From the NCBI RefSeq assembly GCF_017916255.1, contig NZ_CP072827.1, positions 3,100,001 to 3,164,000 of the forward strand: DNA of 64,000 nt, in the 5' to 3' direction. This document shows, piece after piece, positions 16,674 through 25,721 of the stretch (the first letter of the stretch is position 1; each line of letters starts with the position of its first letter). The notes beneath the pieces are model-generated. The model ran no database searches and was not told the origin of the DNA. It saw nothing but the letters and a program-made list of their open reading frames with translations. Both the position numbers and the translations under genes were made by a program. This stretch comes from Streptomyces mobaraensis NBRC 13819 = DSM 40847 (GTDB lineage Bacteria > Actinomycetota > Actinomycetes > Streptomycetales > Streptomycetaceae).

Positions 16674-18137
16674 TCAGCCCTTGGACCCGGCGAGCTTCCA
16701 CTCCCGGTGCAGCCCCGGCAGCGGCAGCTTCCGCTCGAACACCGGCGTGCCGAAGATCCTCAGCTGGAGCTGGAGCGCGCCGTTGAGATCGACGCCGCCG
16801 AACGCCCCCCACTTCCCGTTCAGCGACTTCTTCCCGTCGCTCGACGCCTTGGCGGTGACCTCGCCCTCGGCCCGCAGGTACGGCGACAGGTCACCGGTCA
16901 CACCGACCGTGCCGTACAGCCCGACGGACGCCTCCGCGCCCAGCGCGGCCCGCACCCGGCCCCCGGCCGCCACCGTGGCACGCACCGGGGAACCCTTCAT
17001 CGCCGACTTGCTGACGGGGGCCCAGCCCTTGGCCCTGCTGTATGAGCCGCCGACCCGGAAGTCGCCCTTGACCTCCTGCTTCACATCGACGCTGATCTTT
17101 CCGTCGGCGTCCACCTGGAGGTAGCAGGTGAGGTCGGCGTTGACGACGACCGGGACGGGCCCGACCTGGACGACGGGGGCGGCGTGCAGCTTGGCGAACG
17201 GCAGGCGCAGCGGCTTGCCCTCCGTGGACGCGGCGGCCCGGCCCTTCAGCGCCCACTGCGCCGACCAGTCGCCGGCCAGGGCGAGGGACGCCGTGCCGGG
17301 CGCGCGGCCGTCGGTGCCGCGGCCGTCGTACGAGAAGTCGACCTCGGGGGCGAGCTGCACGAAGCCGTCGACCGACGCCTTGGCCGAGGCGGGGGCGCCC
17401 TTGGCGGTGGCGACGGCGGCGGACACGTCCACGCGCAGGTTGCCCAGGGGCAGCTTCGCGCCCTGCGGCCCGAAGTGGAGGTTCCCGCGCTTGGCCCAGG
17501 ACACCTTGACGCCCGGGACGAGCGGCTTGACCTGGACGGCGGACGGGTCGACGGCCACGGTGCCGTCGGCCTTGGCGTCGCCGAGGAGCGCCGGGAGGGT
17601 GGCGGGGGCGGTGCGCACCTCCAGGCCCTTGTCCGTCGTCCCGACCACCTTCGTGACCTTGGCCAGGACGCCGTTGGGGGCGCCCGGGGTGGGTGCGCTG
17701 GCGAAGACGTCGCCGACGGCGACGGTCTTCGCGGGGGCCGCCGGTCCGGTGCCGGGCTTGCCGCTCGGCTTCGCGCCGGGGGCGGCGCTCGGCTTCGTAC
17801 CCGGCTTGGCCGTGGTGACGCCGGAGATGACGGCGCGTCCGGTGGCGCGGTCGTAGGAGGCCACCTTGAGCGTCGACGTGCGCGCCTGCTGCTGCCGGGG
17901 GGCCGCCGAGGGGCGGTCGGTCGGCGCGCCGGGGGCGACCGCGGCGGCGCGCGAGCCCAGGGGGGCCGCGGCGACCGCGAGCTCCTGTTCCTGCGGCGCG
18001 GCCGGGGCGGCGGCCGGCGCCGCGGCCCGGTCGTCCGGCTTGTCGGCGGCCTCGGAGCCGGACGACGAACACCCGGCCACCGCCAGGGACATGGCGGTCA
18101 GGGCGGGGAACAGCACTCTCTTGTGGCGCTTGCGCAA
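16674..18137 (-). CDS. Large lipoprotein of unknown function
   Basis: 487 residues from a TTG start at 18137 with GAGGA seven bases upstream. The signal peptide (VLFPALTAMSLAVAGC) ends in a lipobox Cys near residue 23. An Ala/Pro/Gly-rich low-complexity linker runs to about residue 120, followed by a long beta-rich region with repeated D-V-K/K-A-S elements (ADLTCYLQVDADGKISVDV, LQLRIFGTPVFERKLPLPG). No enzymatic motif is visible. The pattern of alternating strands suggests a cell-surface beta-structured protein. Upstream alternative starts lack a ribosome site. It is transcribed after the rRNA methyltransferase gene but 195 bp separate them. Confidence 0.75.
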   Translation of the reverse strand: MRKRHKRVLFPALTAMSLAVAGCSSSGSEAADKPDDRAAAPAAAPAAPQEQELAVAAAPLGSRAAAVAPGAPTDRPSAAPRQQQARTSTLKVASYDRATGRAVISGVTTAKPGTKPSAAPGAKPSGKPGTGPAAPAKTVAVGDVFASAPTPGAPNGVLAKVTKVVGTTDKGLEVRTAPATLPALLGDAKADGTVAVDPSAVQVKPLVPGVKVSWAKRGNLHFGPQGAKLPLGNLRVDVSAAVATAKGAPASAKASVDGFVQLAPEVDFSYDGRGTDGRAPGTASLALAGDWSAQWALKGRAAASTEGKPLRLPFAKLHAAPVVQVGPVPVVVNADLTCYLQVDADGKISVDVKQEVKGDFRVGGSYSRAKGWAPVSKSAMKGSPVRATVAAGGRVRAALGAEASVGLYGTVGVTGDLSPYLRAEGEVTAKASSDGKKSLNGKWGAFGGVDLNGALQLQLRIFGTPVFERKLPLPGLHREWKLAGSKG

Positions 18138-18332
18138 TGGGGATCCTCGGGGGCGTGCCGCGCGGCAGCGGGACGGACTGCGATTACTCACTGGTAAGGA
18201 ACCGCATGATCGTGTCATGCACGCCACGGCCCGGGGATCCGTCGGACGGCCTTCGCCGAATGATCTCCATCACAGCGCCGACGCCGCGCCGAACGGCGCC
18301 GCCGCCGGACCGGCCCTTGAGCGAACGTTCCG

Positions 18333-19196
18333 TCACACGGCGCGGTACACCGACACCAGACAGGAGACGGTGACCGACAGCGGCTGCGCCAACGCGGCGA
18401 CCCGTTCCCCCAGTTCGTCCGGCGTCACGTGCCGCGCGCTGGGCCCCATCAGCACCAGGTTCATCACGTCCTCCGCCGAGAGGACGACGGTGTGCTCGTG
18501 CGTCCCGGCGTCGACGGCCTCGAAGCGGTCGCCGAGCGTCCGCCGCAGCCGGTCCTCCTTGTCCGCGTCCACCGCGAGCAGCCCGAGGCTCTCGCGCAGC
18601 CCGGCCAGGTGGCGGGCGGTCGGCGTGACGACCACGAGCGCGCCCCCGGGCCGCAGCACCCGGTGGAACTCCCCGCCGTTGCGCGGCGCGAAGACGTTCA
18701 GCACGACGTCCACGGACCCGCCGCGCACCGGCAGCGGACGCCAGACGTCCCACGTGGCCGCCCACGCCCGCGAATGTGCCCTGGCCGCCTGCCGCAGCGC
18801 GTATTTGGAGGCGTCGAGCCCCAGCCCGACGGCGCCCGGCAGCGCGTCCAGGGCGGCGGCGAGGTAGTACCCGGTGCCCGCGCCGGCGTCGAGCAGTGTG
18901 CCGCCGTCCGGGCAGTGCGGCGCGACGGCCCCGGCCAGGGCCCCGGCCAGCGGGGCGTAGTGCCCGGCGCCCAGGAACGCCGTCCGGGCCCGCACCATGT
19001 CGGCCGTGTCGGCGCTGCCCGCCCGCATGTTGCCGGTCAGCAGGCCGACGTAGCCCTGGCGCGCGACGTCGAACGAGTGCCGCCCGGCGCAGCGGACGGA
19101 ACCGTCGGCCAGGACGAGCCGCTCACCGCAGTGCGGACAGGCCAGGACGTCGAGGAGGCGGAGCCGCGCCTCGGGCGCGACGGGAAAGGCGGGCAT
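18333..19196 (-). CDS. 23S rRNA (guanine-N1)-methyltransferase, RlmA/TlrB family
   Basis: 287 residues. The N-terminal zinc site has Cys20, Cys23, Cys36 and His40 (CPHC ... RCAGRH), as in RlmA. The SAM-binding Rossmann domain begins at LLDAGAGTGYYL, with NVFAPRNGGEFHRVLRPGG as later core motifs. The N-terminal text (RHSFDVARQGYVGLL) matches the family closely. Enzymes of this group methylate G745/G748 in helix 35 of 23S rRNA; TlrB of the tylosin producer confers macrolide tolerance in concert with TlrD. Whether this one serves housekeeping or resistance cannot be told here, and no macrolide cluster adjoins it. Confidence 0.88.
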   Translation of the reverse strand: MPAFPVAPEARLRLLDVLACPHCGERLVLADGSVRCAGRHSFDVARQGYVGLLTGNMRAGSADTADMVRARTAFLGAGHYAPLAGALAGAVAPHCPDGGTLLDAGAGTGYYLAAALDALPGAVGLGLDASKYALRQAARAHSRAWAATWDVWRPLPVRGGSVDVVLNVFAPRNGGEFHRVLRPGGALVVVTPTARHLAGLRESLGLLAVDADKEDRLRRTLGDRFEAVDAGTHEHTVVLSAEDVMNLVLMGPSARHVTPDELGERVAALAQPLSVTVSCLVSVYRAV

Positions 19197-19491
19197 GCGT
19201 GGTCCTCCGCAGCGGTGGGCCGCGTGTCAGCAGTGGAACGGTCGGGATCGTCGGCGGCCCGGGCCGACGCCTCGGGCGTGACCCCGCCTCAGCCGGAAAC
19301 CTGCGGACAGCTGGAGAACGCCATGGTCACGAGGCTAACACGGGCTCCCTGGCCCCCCGCTGGACCGCGCGCCCGCCCCTCACTCTTCCGTCCCCCTTCC
19401 GTCCCCAGGCTTCCGCCTCCCCTCAACAGCACTGCCAGGTGAGCACGGCCCGTTCGAACCGCCGTTCCGCTCCCCCGTGCCCCACGGCCGC
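19197..19491. other. Intergenic gap
   Basis: 295 bp between the SulP gene end and the methyltransferase start. No credible ORF or hairpin was found. The methyltransferase promoter must lie here. Confidence 0.4.
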
Positions 19492-20976
19492 TCAGACCTT
19501 CGTCACCATCTCGACCGTCGCGCCCCGCTGCTCGGCCCACGCCTCCAGGACCGTGCGGCAGGCGTGGTCGAGGTGGCGCAGCCGCGACAGGTCGAGCTCC
19601 ACGGGCCGGTCCTCCGGGAGCGCCTCCAGCGTCTCCAGCATCCGGGGCAGCCGGAGGAACGTCGCGTTGCCGCCGGCCGTGACCGTGAGCCGGCCGTCCG
19701 CCGACTCCCGCACGTCGAGCTGGATGTGCGACGTCTCCCAGGCGGACTTGACGACCGCCAGCAGCAGCCCGGCGAGCACGCCCTCGAACATGTTGGTGGC
19801 GATGATGGCCACGGCGGTGACCGCCAGCACCACCGCCTCGCCCCGGTGCTGCCGCCAGAGCGGCACGATCTGCCGGACGGGGACGAGCTTGCAGCCGGCG
19901 TGCACGAGGACGCCCGCCAGCGCGGCCAGCGGGATGACCCCGACCGCGGCCGGCAGCAGCGCGGCGAACAGCAGCAGCCACATCCCGTGCAGGACGCGTG
20001 CGGCCTTGGTGCGCGCACCCGCCTGCACATTGGCCGAACTCCGCACGATCACGGCCGTCATGGGCAGCGAGCCCAGCATCCCGCAGACCGTGTTGCCGAT
20101 GCCCTGGGCCATCAGCTCCTTGTCGTACGCGGTCCTCGGACCGTCGTGCATCCGGTCCACCGCCGCGGCGCTGAACAGGCTCTCCGCGGAGGCGATCAGG
20201 GCGAAGGCGAGGACGGTGCCGAGCGCGGCGACGCTGCCCAGCGCATCGAAGGCGTCGGCGCCGGGCGGCCGGACGGCCTCGGCGATGCCCCGCACCTCGA
20301 CGGTGGCCACGGGGAGCCCGGCCAGGGCGCAGACGGCCGTGGCGAGGGCCACCGCCACGAGAGGCGCGGGCACCGCGCGCGCCCCGGCCGGGAGCTTCCG
20401 CCACAGGACGAGGACCGCGATCGTGCCCACGCCCACGAGGAAGGGGACGAGGGCGTCGGCGTCCGTCGCCACGGTGGCTATGAGGTCCGGTATCCCCATG
20501 ATCTTGTCGACGCCGGACCGGGGCTGCCGGACCTCGGCCATGGTGTAGAGCTGGCCGAAGAGGAGGACGAGCCCGATGCCGGCGAGCATGCCCTGGACGA
20601 CCGCCACGGACACGGCCCGGAAGAGCCGGCCGAAGTGCAGTGCCCCCAGGACGATCTGGAGCAGCCCGGCGGCCAGCACGAGGGCGCCCAGGGCGCCCGC
20701 CCCGAACTCGTGCACCGCCTCCAGGACGAGCACGGTCAGCCCGGCGGCCGGACCGCTGACCTGGAGGGAGCTGCCAGGCAGACAGCCGACGACCAGTCCG
20801 CCCACGATGCCGGTGACCAGGCCGAGTTCGGCGGGCACTCCGGAGGCCACGGCCACCCCGACGCACAGGGGAAGGGCCACCAGGAAGACGACGAGCGACG
20901 CCAGGAGGTCCTGCCGCAACGTGGCGGGGCTCGGGAGCTTCTTACGGTTCTTGAGGTTGCTGAGGGTCGAGACCAT
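19492..20976 (-). CDS. SulP-family anion (bicarbonate-type) transporter
   Basis: 494 residues from ATG 20976, with GAGGAA nine bases upstream. About ten to twelve hydrophobic segments start with DLLASLVVFLVALPLCVGVA, the conserved SulP entry region, and continue through GLVTGIVGGLVVG and SGPAAGLTVLV. The last 85 residues form a short STAS-like domain (VELDLSRLRHLDHACRTVL). SulP proteins move sulfate, bicarbonate or dicarboxylates with Na+ or H+. The carbonic anhydrase gene lies immediately upstream on the same strand with a 71-bp gap, so bicarbonate is the most likely substrate, as with BicA-type proteins. The substrate assignment is inference from context. Confidence 0.9.
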   Translation of the reverse strand: MVSTLSNLKNRKKLPSPATLRQDLLASLVVFLVALPLCVGVAVASGVPAELGLVTGIVGGLVVGCLPGSSLQVSGPAAGLTVLVLEAVHEFGAGALGALVLAAGLLQIVLGALHFGRLFRAVSVAVVQGMLAGIGLVLLFGQLYTMAEVRQPRSGVDKIMGIPDLIATVATDADALVPFLVGVGTIAVLVLWRKLPAGARAVPAPLVAVALATAVCALAGLPVATVEVRGIAEAVRPPGADAFDALGSVAALGTVLAFALIASAESLFSAAAVDRMHDGPRTAYDKELMAQGIGNTVCGMLGSLPMTAVIVRSSANVQAGARTKAARVLHGMWLLLFAALLPAAVGVIPLAALAGVLVHAGCKLVPVRQIVPLWRQHRGEAVVLAVTAVAIIATNMFEGVLAGLLLAVVKSAWETSHIQLDVRESADGRLTVTAGGNATFLRLPRMLETLEALPEDRPVELDLSRLRHLDHACRTVLEAWAEQRGATVEMVTKV

Positions 20977-21047
20977 GACTGCGGTTCCTCGCACTGTGAG
21001 GGGACGGGGCCGATGGTCGCCGCCCGGGCGGCGGGCGGACGCGCGGG

Positions 21048-21644
21048 TCACAGCACGTGGAACCGCCCATCGGACCGGAGTTCCCTGACGGCACCCGTGT
21101 GCACCTCGTAGTACCAGGCGTGCAGCCCGACGCTCCCGTCGGCGATCCGCTCGGCGACGCACGGGTGGGTGCGCAGCCGCTCCAGTTGCGCGATCGCGTG
21201 CCGCTGCACCGGTCCGGCCAGGTCGGGCCCCCAGGCCCCCGCCGGTCCGTCCCCCGGCCGGGCGGCCGTCCGCTCCAGCCAGCCCCGCACGGCCGGCACG
21301 CCGGACAGGTCGTCCCCGCCGACCAGCGCCCGTACGGCGCCGCAGTGGGAGTGGCCGCAGACCACGATGTCGCGCACGCCCAGCACACGGACCGCGTACT
21401 CGACGGTCGCCGTCTCGCCGGTGGGCTGGTCGGCGCTGTACGGGGGGACGACGTTGCCGGCGGTGCGCAGCTCGAACAGCTCACCGGGCCGGGCTCCGGT
21501 GATCAGCGACGGCACCACCCGGGAGTCGGAGCAGGTGATGAACAGCGCTTCCGGGCGCTGGCCGGATTCCAGGGCGCGGAACTCGTCGGCTCGTTCGGAC
21601 ACATGGGTGGCGAAGGACCGGGCGTTGGCTATCAGGGACCGCAT
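21048..21644 (-). CDS. Beta-carbonic anhydrase
   Basis: 198 residues with no signal peptide, so cytoplasmic. Zinc ligands are Cys38 and Asp40 (CSDSR) with His98 and Cys101 (HSHCG). The length and motif spacing fit plant-type/clade B beta enzymes. ATG 21644 has AGGAG ten bases upstream. It is first in a two-gene unit with the SulP transporter, giving a coupled bicarbonate uptake and CO2 conversion module for anaplerotic carboxylation or pH control. Confidence 0.95.
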   Translation of the reverse strand: MRSLIANARSFATHVSERADEFRALESGQRPEALFITCSDSRVVPSLITGARPGELFELRTAGNVVPPYSADQPTGETATVEYAVRVLGVRDIVVCGHSHCGAVRALVGGDDLSGVPAVRGWLERTAARPGDGPAGAWGPDLAGPVQRHAIAQLERLRTHPCVAERIADGSVGLHAWYYEVHTGAVRELRSDGRFHVL

Positions 21645-22104
21645 GGTGGCCTTTCTCCTGCGCCCCGCCGTTTCCGGGCAGGGCGCGGTGTGGTCAAGGT
21701 CAGCACTGGGGTGTCGGACGCCGGCGGCCCCGGCGGGGGATCGCCGGGACATGCCGGGACATGCCGCGTCATGAGTCCCCGACGCGGAGAGCGAGGGAGC
21801 GGGCAGGGGCAAACGCGCCGCCCCTGAACGGCCGGGGAACCGGGGCCCGTGGAGCAGCCCTTGGCCTCCACGTTACCCGTCGCATCCGGTCAAGAGAATG
21901 CCAAATCCACGTCTCGGGAAGGTAATTGGCGCTCGGCCCGGACCAGCGCACCGGGGGCGCACAACCGCGTGGCGAGAAAGGGGCGCACACACCCCGAAGC
22001 GCCGCCGGCACGAGCGCCACGCGGCGAAAACACGGTCAAGCCACCCCGGAATCGGGGTGGCTTGACCGATCGGCCGACGGCGGGCGGCATCGCCGCCCGG
22101 GCCG
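21645..22104. other. Intergenic gap with promoter and terminator
   Basis: 460 bp. Near 21743-21762 the ten-mer GCCGGGACAT is repeated twice in tandem. The stretch 21890-21935 is AT-richer than its surroundings and is a plausible promoter zone for the carbonic anhydrase-SulP unit. The terminator at 22033-22068 closes the DHFR-like gene. No gene is seen. Confidence 0.45.
22033..22068 (-). terminator. Intrinsic terminator of the DHFR-like gene
   Basis: A perfect 16-bp stem (22033-22048 with 22053-22068) around a 4-base loop lies 37 bases after the stop of the minus-strand gene. On that strand it is followed by TGTTTTC, a genuine U-rich tail and rare in this genome. Confidence 0.85.
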
Positions 22105-22689
22105 TCACCGCTTGCGGACGTACTTCCTGACGAGCACCCCGTTACCGAAGGCGCGCACCGAATCCAGCGAGAAGTCCGTCACCCGGAAGTCCGAGCCGAA
22201 CATCGGCATGCCGGAACCGTAGATCTGCGGATAGGTCTTGATGACCAGCTCGTCCACCTCGTCCGCGAGCTCCCCGGCGACCTGCGAACCGCCGCAGAGC
22301 CAGATGCCCTTCTCCCCGTCCTCCGCCTTGAGTTCGCGCACGGCGGAGGCGATGTCCCCGGACAGCAGCCGCACGTTCGGGTGGGGCGGCTCCGTCAGGG
22401 TCCGGCTGGCGACGTACTCGCGCAGGTGCCCGTACGGACTGGGGAACCCGGCGTCCAGGCCGAGCTGGTAGCTGCCGCGCCCCTGGACGACGGTGTCGAA
22501 GTGCCGGTTCTCCAGGCCCTCCAGCCCGAGGAGGCGGCGCCCCTCGGCGGAGACGGTCTCGGGGTACTCGGTCTTGAGGTACTCCAGGAACTCCTCTTCG
22601 ACGTAGGCGAACATGGAGGACGCGTCACCACTCGGGTCGCCGATGAACCCGTCGATCGAGCAGGCGACGAAGTAGGTGAGCTTGCGCAA
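22105..22689 (-). CDS. Dihydrofolate reductase-like (RibD C-terminal) protein
   Basis: 194 residues from a TTG at 22689 with GAGGA just upstream. The opening LTYFVACSIDGFIGD is the standard DHFR/RibD-C start, and GIWLCGGSQVAGELADEVDEL matches the cofactor-binding glycine region. Many streptomycete genes of this YwjB/YyaP-like group have unknown substrates, so no folate role is implied. It is monocistronic, bounded by a strong terminator. The next gene upstream diverges. Confidence 0.88.
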   Translation of the reverse strand: MRKLTYFVACSIDGFIGDPSGDASSMFAYVEEEFLEYLKTEYPETVSAEGRRLLGLEGLENRHFDTVVQGRGSYQLGLDAGFPSPYGHLREYVASRTLTEPPHPNVRLLSGDIASAVRELKAEDGEKGIWLCGGSQVAGELADEVDELVIKTYPQIYGSGMPMFGSDFRVTDFSLDSVRAFGNGVLVRKYVRKR

Positions 22690-23271
22690 GAGGGTCCTCG
22701 TTTCATGGACGGCGGGTGTCTCCGGCGGCCGGGCCGCCGGGCGGCCGCCCCCGGGGAGGCGAACCACTCCACACATAGTGCTTCAGTCGTAGTGGTTCCG
22801 CAAGACCTTTCCGCCGGCCGATCCCGCCCACCGGCGGCGCGAGCGCCACCCCCGTGCACCCCGGCACCCACAGCCCGGGACACCGACCCGCCCCGGAAAA
22901 ATTGCCCACCGCCCACATGCCGGAATGTTCAACTGACGCCACCGGCGGATCGATCACCCGGCAATTACCGGAACACCGCCTTCGACCCGATTTTCGACCG
23001 CACGGACGACGCGATTCGCCGCCTCCTCCCCGGCCGAGGCGAATACGGAAAAGATCCTTCGACTCCGCGCCGCGAGCGCCTGGATCATCCCCTTCTGTCC
23101 AGTTGAACCTTCCGCTTTCCCGCCCCTCCCCCGCCCACTAGCATCCGCGGGGATACACCCGGAGATACGCCCGGGGATACACCCGGAGATACACACGGTG
23201 ATTTCCCTGGGAAACACCCGGAGATACGGCCGGGAAAGAGACTTCCGACGATTTCCGATAGCGAGGGTGAC
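22690..23271. other. Long leader region before the aminotransferase-ligase gene
   Basis: 582 bp without a credible gene. The part at 22900-23110 is AT-richer than the genome, a likely promoter zone. The 12-bp repeat array occupies 23149-23231, within the leader of the 23272 gene. TTGAAC at 23103-23108 is a possible -35-like element but no well-spaced -10 was found. Confidence 0.5.
23149..23231 (+). repeat. Array of imperfect 12-bp direct repeats
   Basis: About seven tandem copies of a GGRGATACACCC-like unit. The first four (23149-23196) are GGGGATACACCC, GGAGATACGCCC, GGGGATACACCC and GGAGATACACAC. The fifth and sixth are degenerate and the last (23220-23231) is GGAGATACGGCC. The array ends 40 bases before the ATG of the aminotransferase-ligase gene. 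It could be a cooperative binding site for a regulator or a repeat-expanded leader. No frame through it looks coding. Confidence 0.75.
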
Positions 23272-25719
23272 ATGGCGGCACCGCTGGTCAACGCAGACGC
23301 CCTGGTCAAGACCGACCGATCCCGGCTGATCCACCCGCACCTGCCCGGTGCCGCCGCCGATCGGATCGTCATGGTGGAGGGTTCCGGCTGCCGGTTACGC
23401 GACGCCCACGGCCGCGAGTATCTGGACGCCACCGGCGGACTCATGCTCGCGCACGTGGGACACGGGCGGCGCGAGATGGTCGAGGCCGCGGCCGGGCAGA
23501 TGGCGAAACTGGAGTACTACAGCAGCTTCCACGAGTTCACCAACGAGCCTTCCATCCAACTGGCGGACCGGCTCATCGAACTGGCCCCCGCCCCGATGGA
23601 GCGGGTCTACTTCACGAGCGGCGGCGCCGAGGCGGTCGACGCCGCGCTGCGCATGGCCCGGCTCTACCACCACCGGCTCGGCCGCCCCGAGCGGACCTGG
23701 GTCCTCGCCCGTCACTTCGGCTACCACGGGGTCACGTACGGCGGCGCCGCGGCCACCGGAATGCCCATGTTTCACCAGGGCTTCGGCCCCATGCTGCCGA
23801 ACGTCCGGCACCTCACCCCGCCGCTGCCCTTCCACCCGGAGCTGTACGACGGCGAGGACCCCACCGAGTACTGCCTGCGCGAACTCCGGGAGACGATCGA
23901 CGAGATCGGCGCGGAGAACATCGCGGTGATGATCGGGGAACCGATCCTCGGCGTGGCCGGCGTGGTCGAACCCCCGGCCGACTACTGGCCGCGCGTCCGC
24001 GAACTGCTGACGGACCACGGCATCCTCCTCATCCTCGACGAGGTCATCACCGCGTTCGGCAGGACCGGCCACTGGTTCGCCTCCGGACGGCTCGGCGTCA
24101 CACCCGACTTCATCGTCACCGCCAAGGGCCTCACCTCGGGGTACTTCCCCATGGGCGCGCTCCTGGTGGCCGATCACGTGGCCGAGGTGGCCACCCGGGA
24201 CGAGGGGTTCCTCGGCGGGTACACCTACAGCGGCCACGCGACCGGCTGCGCCGTGGCCCTGAAGAACCTCGAGATCCTGGAGCGCGAGGACCTCCTCACG
24301 GCCGCCGTCGAGGTCGGCGACCACCTCGGCGCACGGCTGCGCCGCCTGGAGGAGCTGCCCGTCGTCGGCCAGGTGCGGCAGACCGGACTCATGCTCGGCA
24401 TCGAGCTGACCGAGGACCCGGCCACCGGCGAACCGCTGTCGGCCGACCGGGTGCCGCCCCTGGTCCGGGAGCGCGCCGGGGTCATCGTCCGCAACAACCC
24501 GAACACCGTCCTGCTCAGCCCGCCCCTGGTGATGACCCGCGACGAAGCCGACCGGGTCGCGGCGGCCGTCACGGACGTCCTCACCGAGTTCGCCGCCACG
24601 ACGCGCCGCGCCCACCGCGCGTCCGCCCCGGCCCCCTCGGCCCTGGACGCCCCCTGGGGCCGTCCACCCACGATGCCCGACCTGCTCGCCGCCGCCATGG
24701 AATGGCACTTCGCCCCCGAAACCGGCTCCCGCTTCTGGCTGGAGCGGGCCAGGACCCTCGACTTCGACCCGCGGAAGGACGTCCGCACCGAGGCCGACCT
24801 GGCCCTGTTCCCCAACGTCGTCGACGCGTTGCGCGACGCCCGCGTCGAGGACCTCGTCCCGCGCGGGTACGGGGACGGGCCGATCCCGCTGGACATCTTC
24901 GAGAGCGGCGGGACGACCGGCGCGCCCAAACGCGTCGTCTGGCCCCCCGACCTCCACGAGCGGCTGACCTCCTGGCACTCCGAGGTCCTGGACGAGCGAG
25001 GGGTCCCCCGCGGGGTCAACTGGCTGACGATCGGCCCCAGCGGCCCGCACCTCTTCGCGCCCACGAGCCGGACGCTGGCGCACCTGCGGGGCGGCATCCC
25101 GTTCACCGTGGACCTCGACCCACGGTGGGTGAAGAAGTGCGTCGGCGAGGGCAGGGCGGAGGAGACCAAGCGGTACGTGGAGCACGTCCTCGACCAGGTC
25201 ACGGCCATCCTGCGGAGCCAGGACGTCGGCGTCGTCTTCACCACGCCCCCGCTGCTGGAGGCGCTGGCCGGCCGCGAGGAGCTGGCCGAGCTCGTCAACA
25301 GGAAGGTCGACACCCTCATCTGGGGCGGCTCCTCCATGAACGTCGACACCCGCGCCCTGCTCCGCACCCAGGTGTTCCCGGACGCCCGGCTGCTGGGCTT
25401 CTACGGGAGCACGATGGTCGGCGGCGGCATGTACGAGCGGGACGGCGTCGCCGAGCACGAGCCGTCCGTGTTCGACCCGCCGTACCCGTTCATCAGCATG
25501 CGCGTCGTCGACCCGGACACCGGGAAGCCGGTGCCCTACGGCGAGCGCGGCCAGGTGGTCATGAACCATGTGAGCCGCGGCCTGCTGCTCCCCAACAACC
25601 TCGAACGGGACACCGCCCTCCGGCTGCCCGCCGCCGAGCACTCCGGCGGCGACGCGGTCGCGGACATCCAGCCGGTCCGGACGTTCGGCGGCACCACCGT
25701 GATCGAGGGGGTGTACTAG
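23272..25719 (+). CDS. Class III aminotransferase fused to LuxE/EhpF-like ligase
   Basis: 815 residues in two enzymes. Residues 1-445 are a class III PLP aminotransferase: YFTSGGAEAVDAALRMAR, Asp256 in LDEV, and the PLP lysine Lys285 in TAKGLTSG. An Ala/Pro linker (446-465) leads to a 350-residue ANL-type domain with the adenylate P-loop ESGGTTGAPK (544-553) and YGSTMVGGG. Its size and short C-terminus resemble LuxE and phenazine EhpF rather than a full acyl-CoA synthetase. It likely activates a carboxylate as acyl-adenylate and separately handles an amino/aldehyde pair. Codon 42 is TTA (23395-23397), so translation probably depends on the bldA tRNA. ATG 23272 follows GAGGGTG. The next gene begins 2 bp after the stop. 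The substrate is unknown. Confidence 0.88.
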   Translation: MAAPLVNADALVKTDRSRLIHPHLPGAAADRIVMVEGSGCRLRDAHGREYLDATGGLMLAHVGHGRREMVEAAAGQMAKLEYYSSFHEFTNEPSIQLADRLIELAPAPMERVYFTSGGAEAVDAALRMARLYHHRLGRPERTWVLARHFGYHGVTYGGAAATGMPMFHQGFGPMLPNVRHLTPPLPFHPELYDGEDPTEYCLRELRETIDEIGAENIAVMIGEPILGVAGVVEPPADYWPRVRELLTDHGILLILDEVITAFGRTGHWFASGRLGVTPDFIVTAKGLTSGYFPMGALLVADHVAEVATRDEGFLGGYTYSGHATGCAVALKNLEILEREDLLTAAVEVGDHLGARLRRLEELPVVGQVRQTGLMLGIELTEDPATGEPLSADRVPPLVRERAGVIVRNNPNTVLLSPPLVMTRDEADRVAAAVTDVLTEFAATTRRAHRASAPAPSALDAPWGRPPTMPDLLAAAMEWHFAPETGSRFWLERARTLDFDPRKDVRTEADLALFPNVVDALRDARVEDLVPRGYGDGPIPLDIFESGGTTGAPKRVVWPPDLHERLTSWHSEVLDERGVPRGVNWLTIGPSGPHLFAPTSRTLAHLRGGIPFTVDLDPRWVKKCVGEGRAEETKRYVEHVLDQVTAILRSQDVGVVFTTPPLLEALAGREELAELVNRKVDTLIWGGSSMNVDTRALLRTQVFPDARLLGFYGSTMVGGGMYERDGVAEHEPSVFDPPYPFISMRVVDPDTGKPVPYGERGQVVMNHVSRGLLLPNNLERDTALRLPAAEHSGGDAVADIQPVRTFGGTTVIEGVY

Positions 25720-25721
25720 GA

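Noticed and set aside
22924..22949. A third SigR promoter (GGAAT near 22922)
   Set aside because: The sequence 18 bp downstream is GCG rather than GTT.
23149..23231. CRISPR array
   Set aside because: The 12-bp units are contiguous with no unique spacers, and no cas genes are present.
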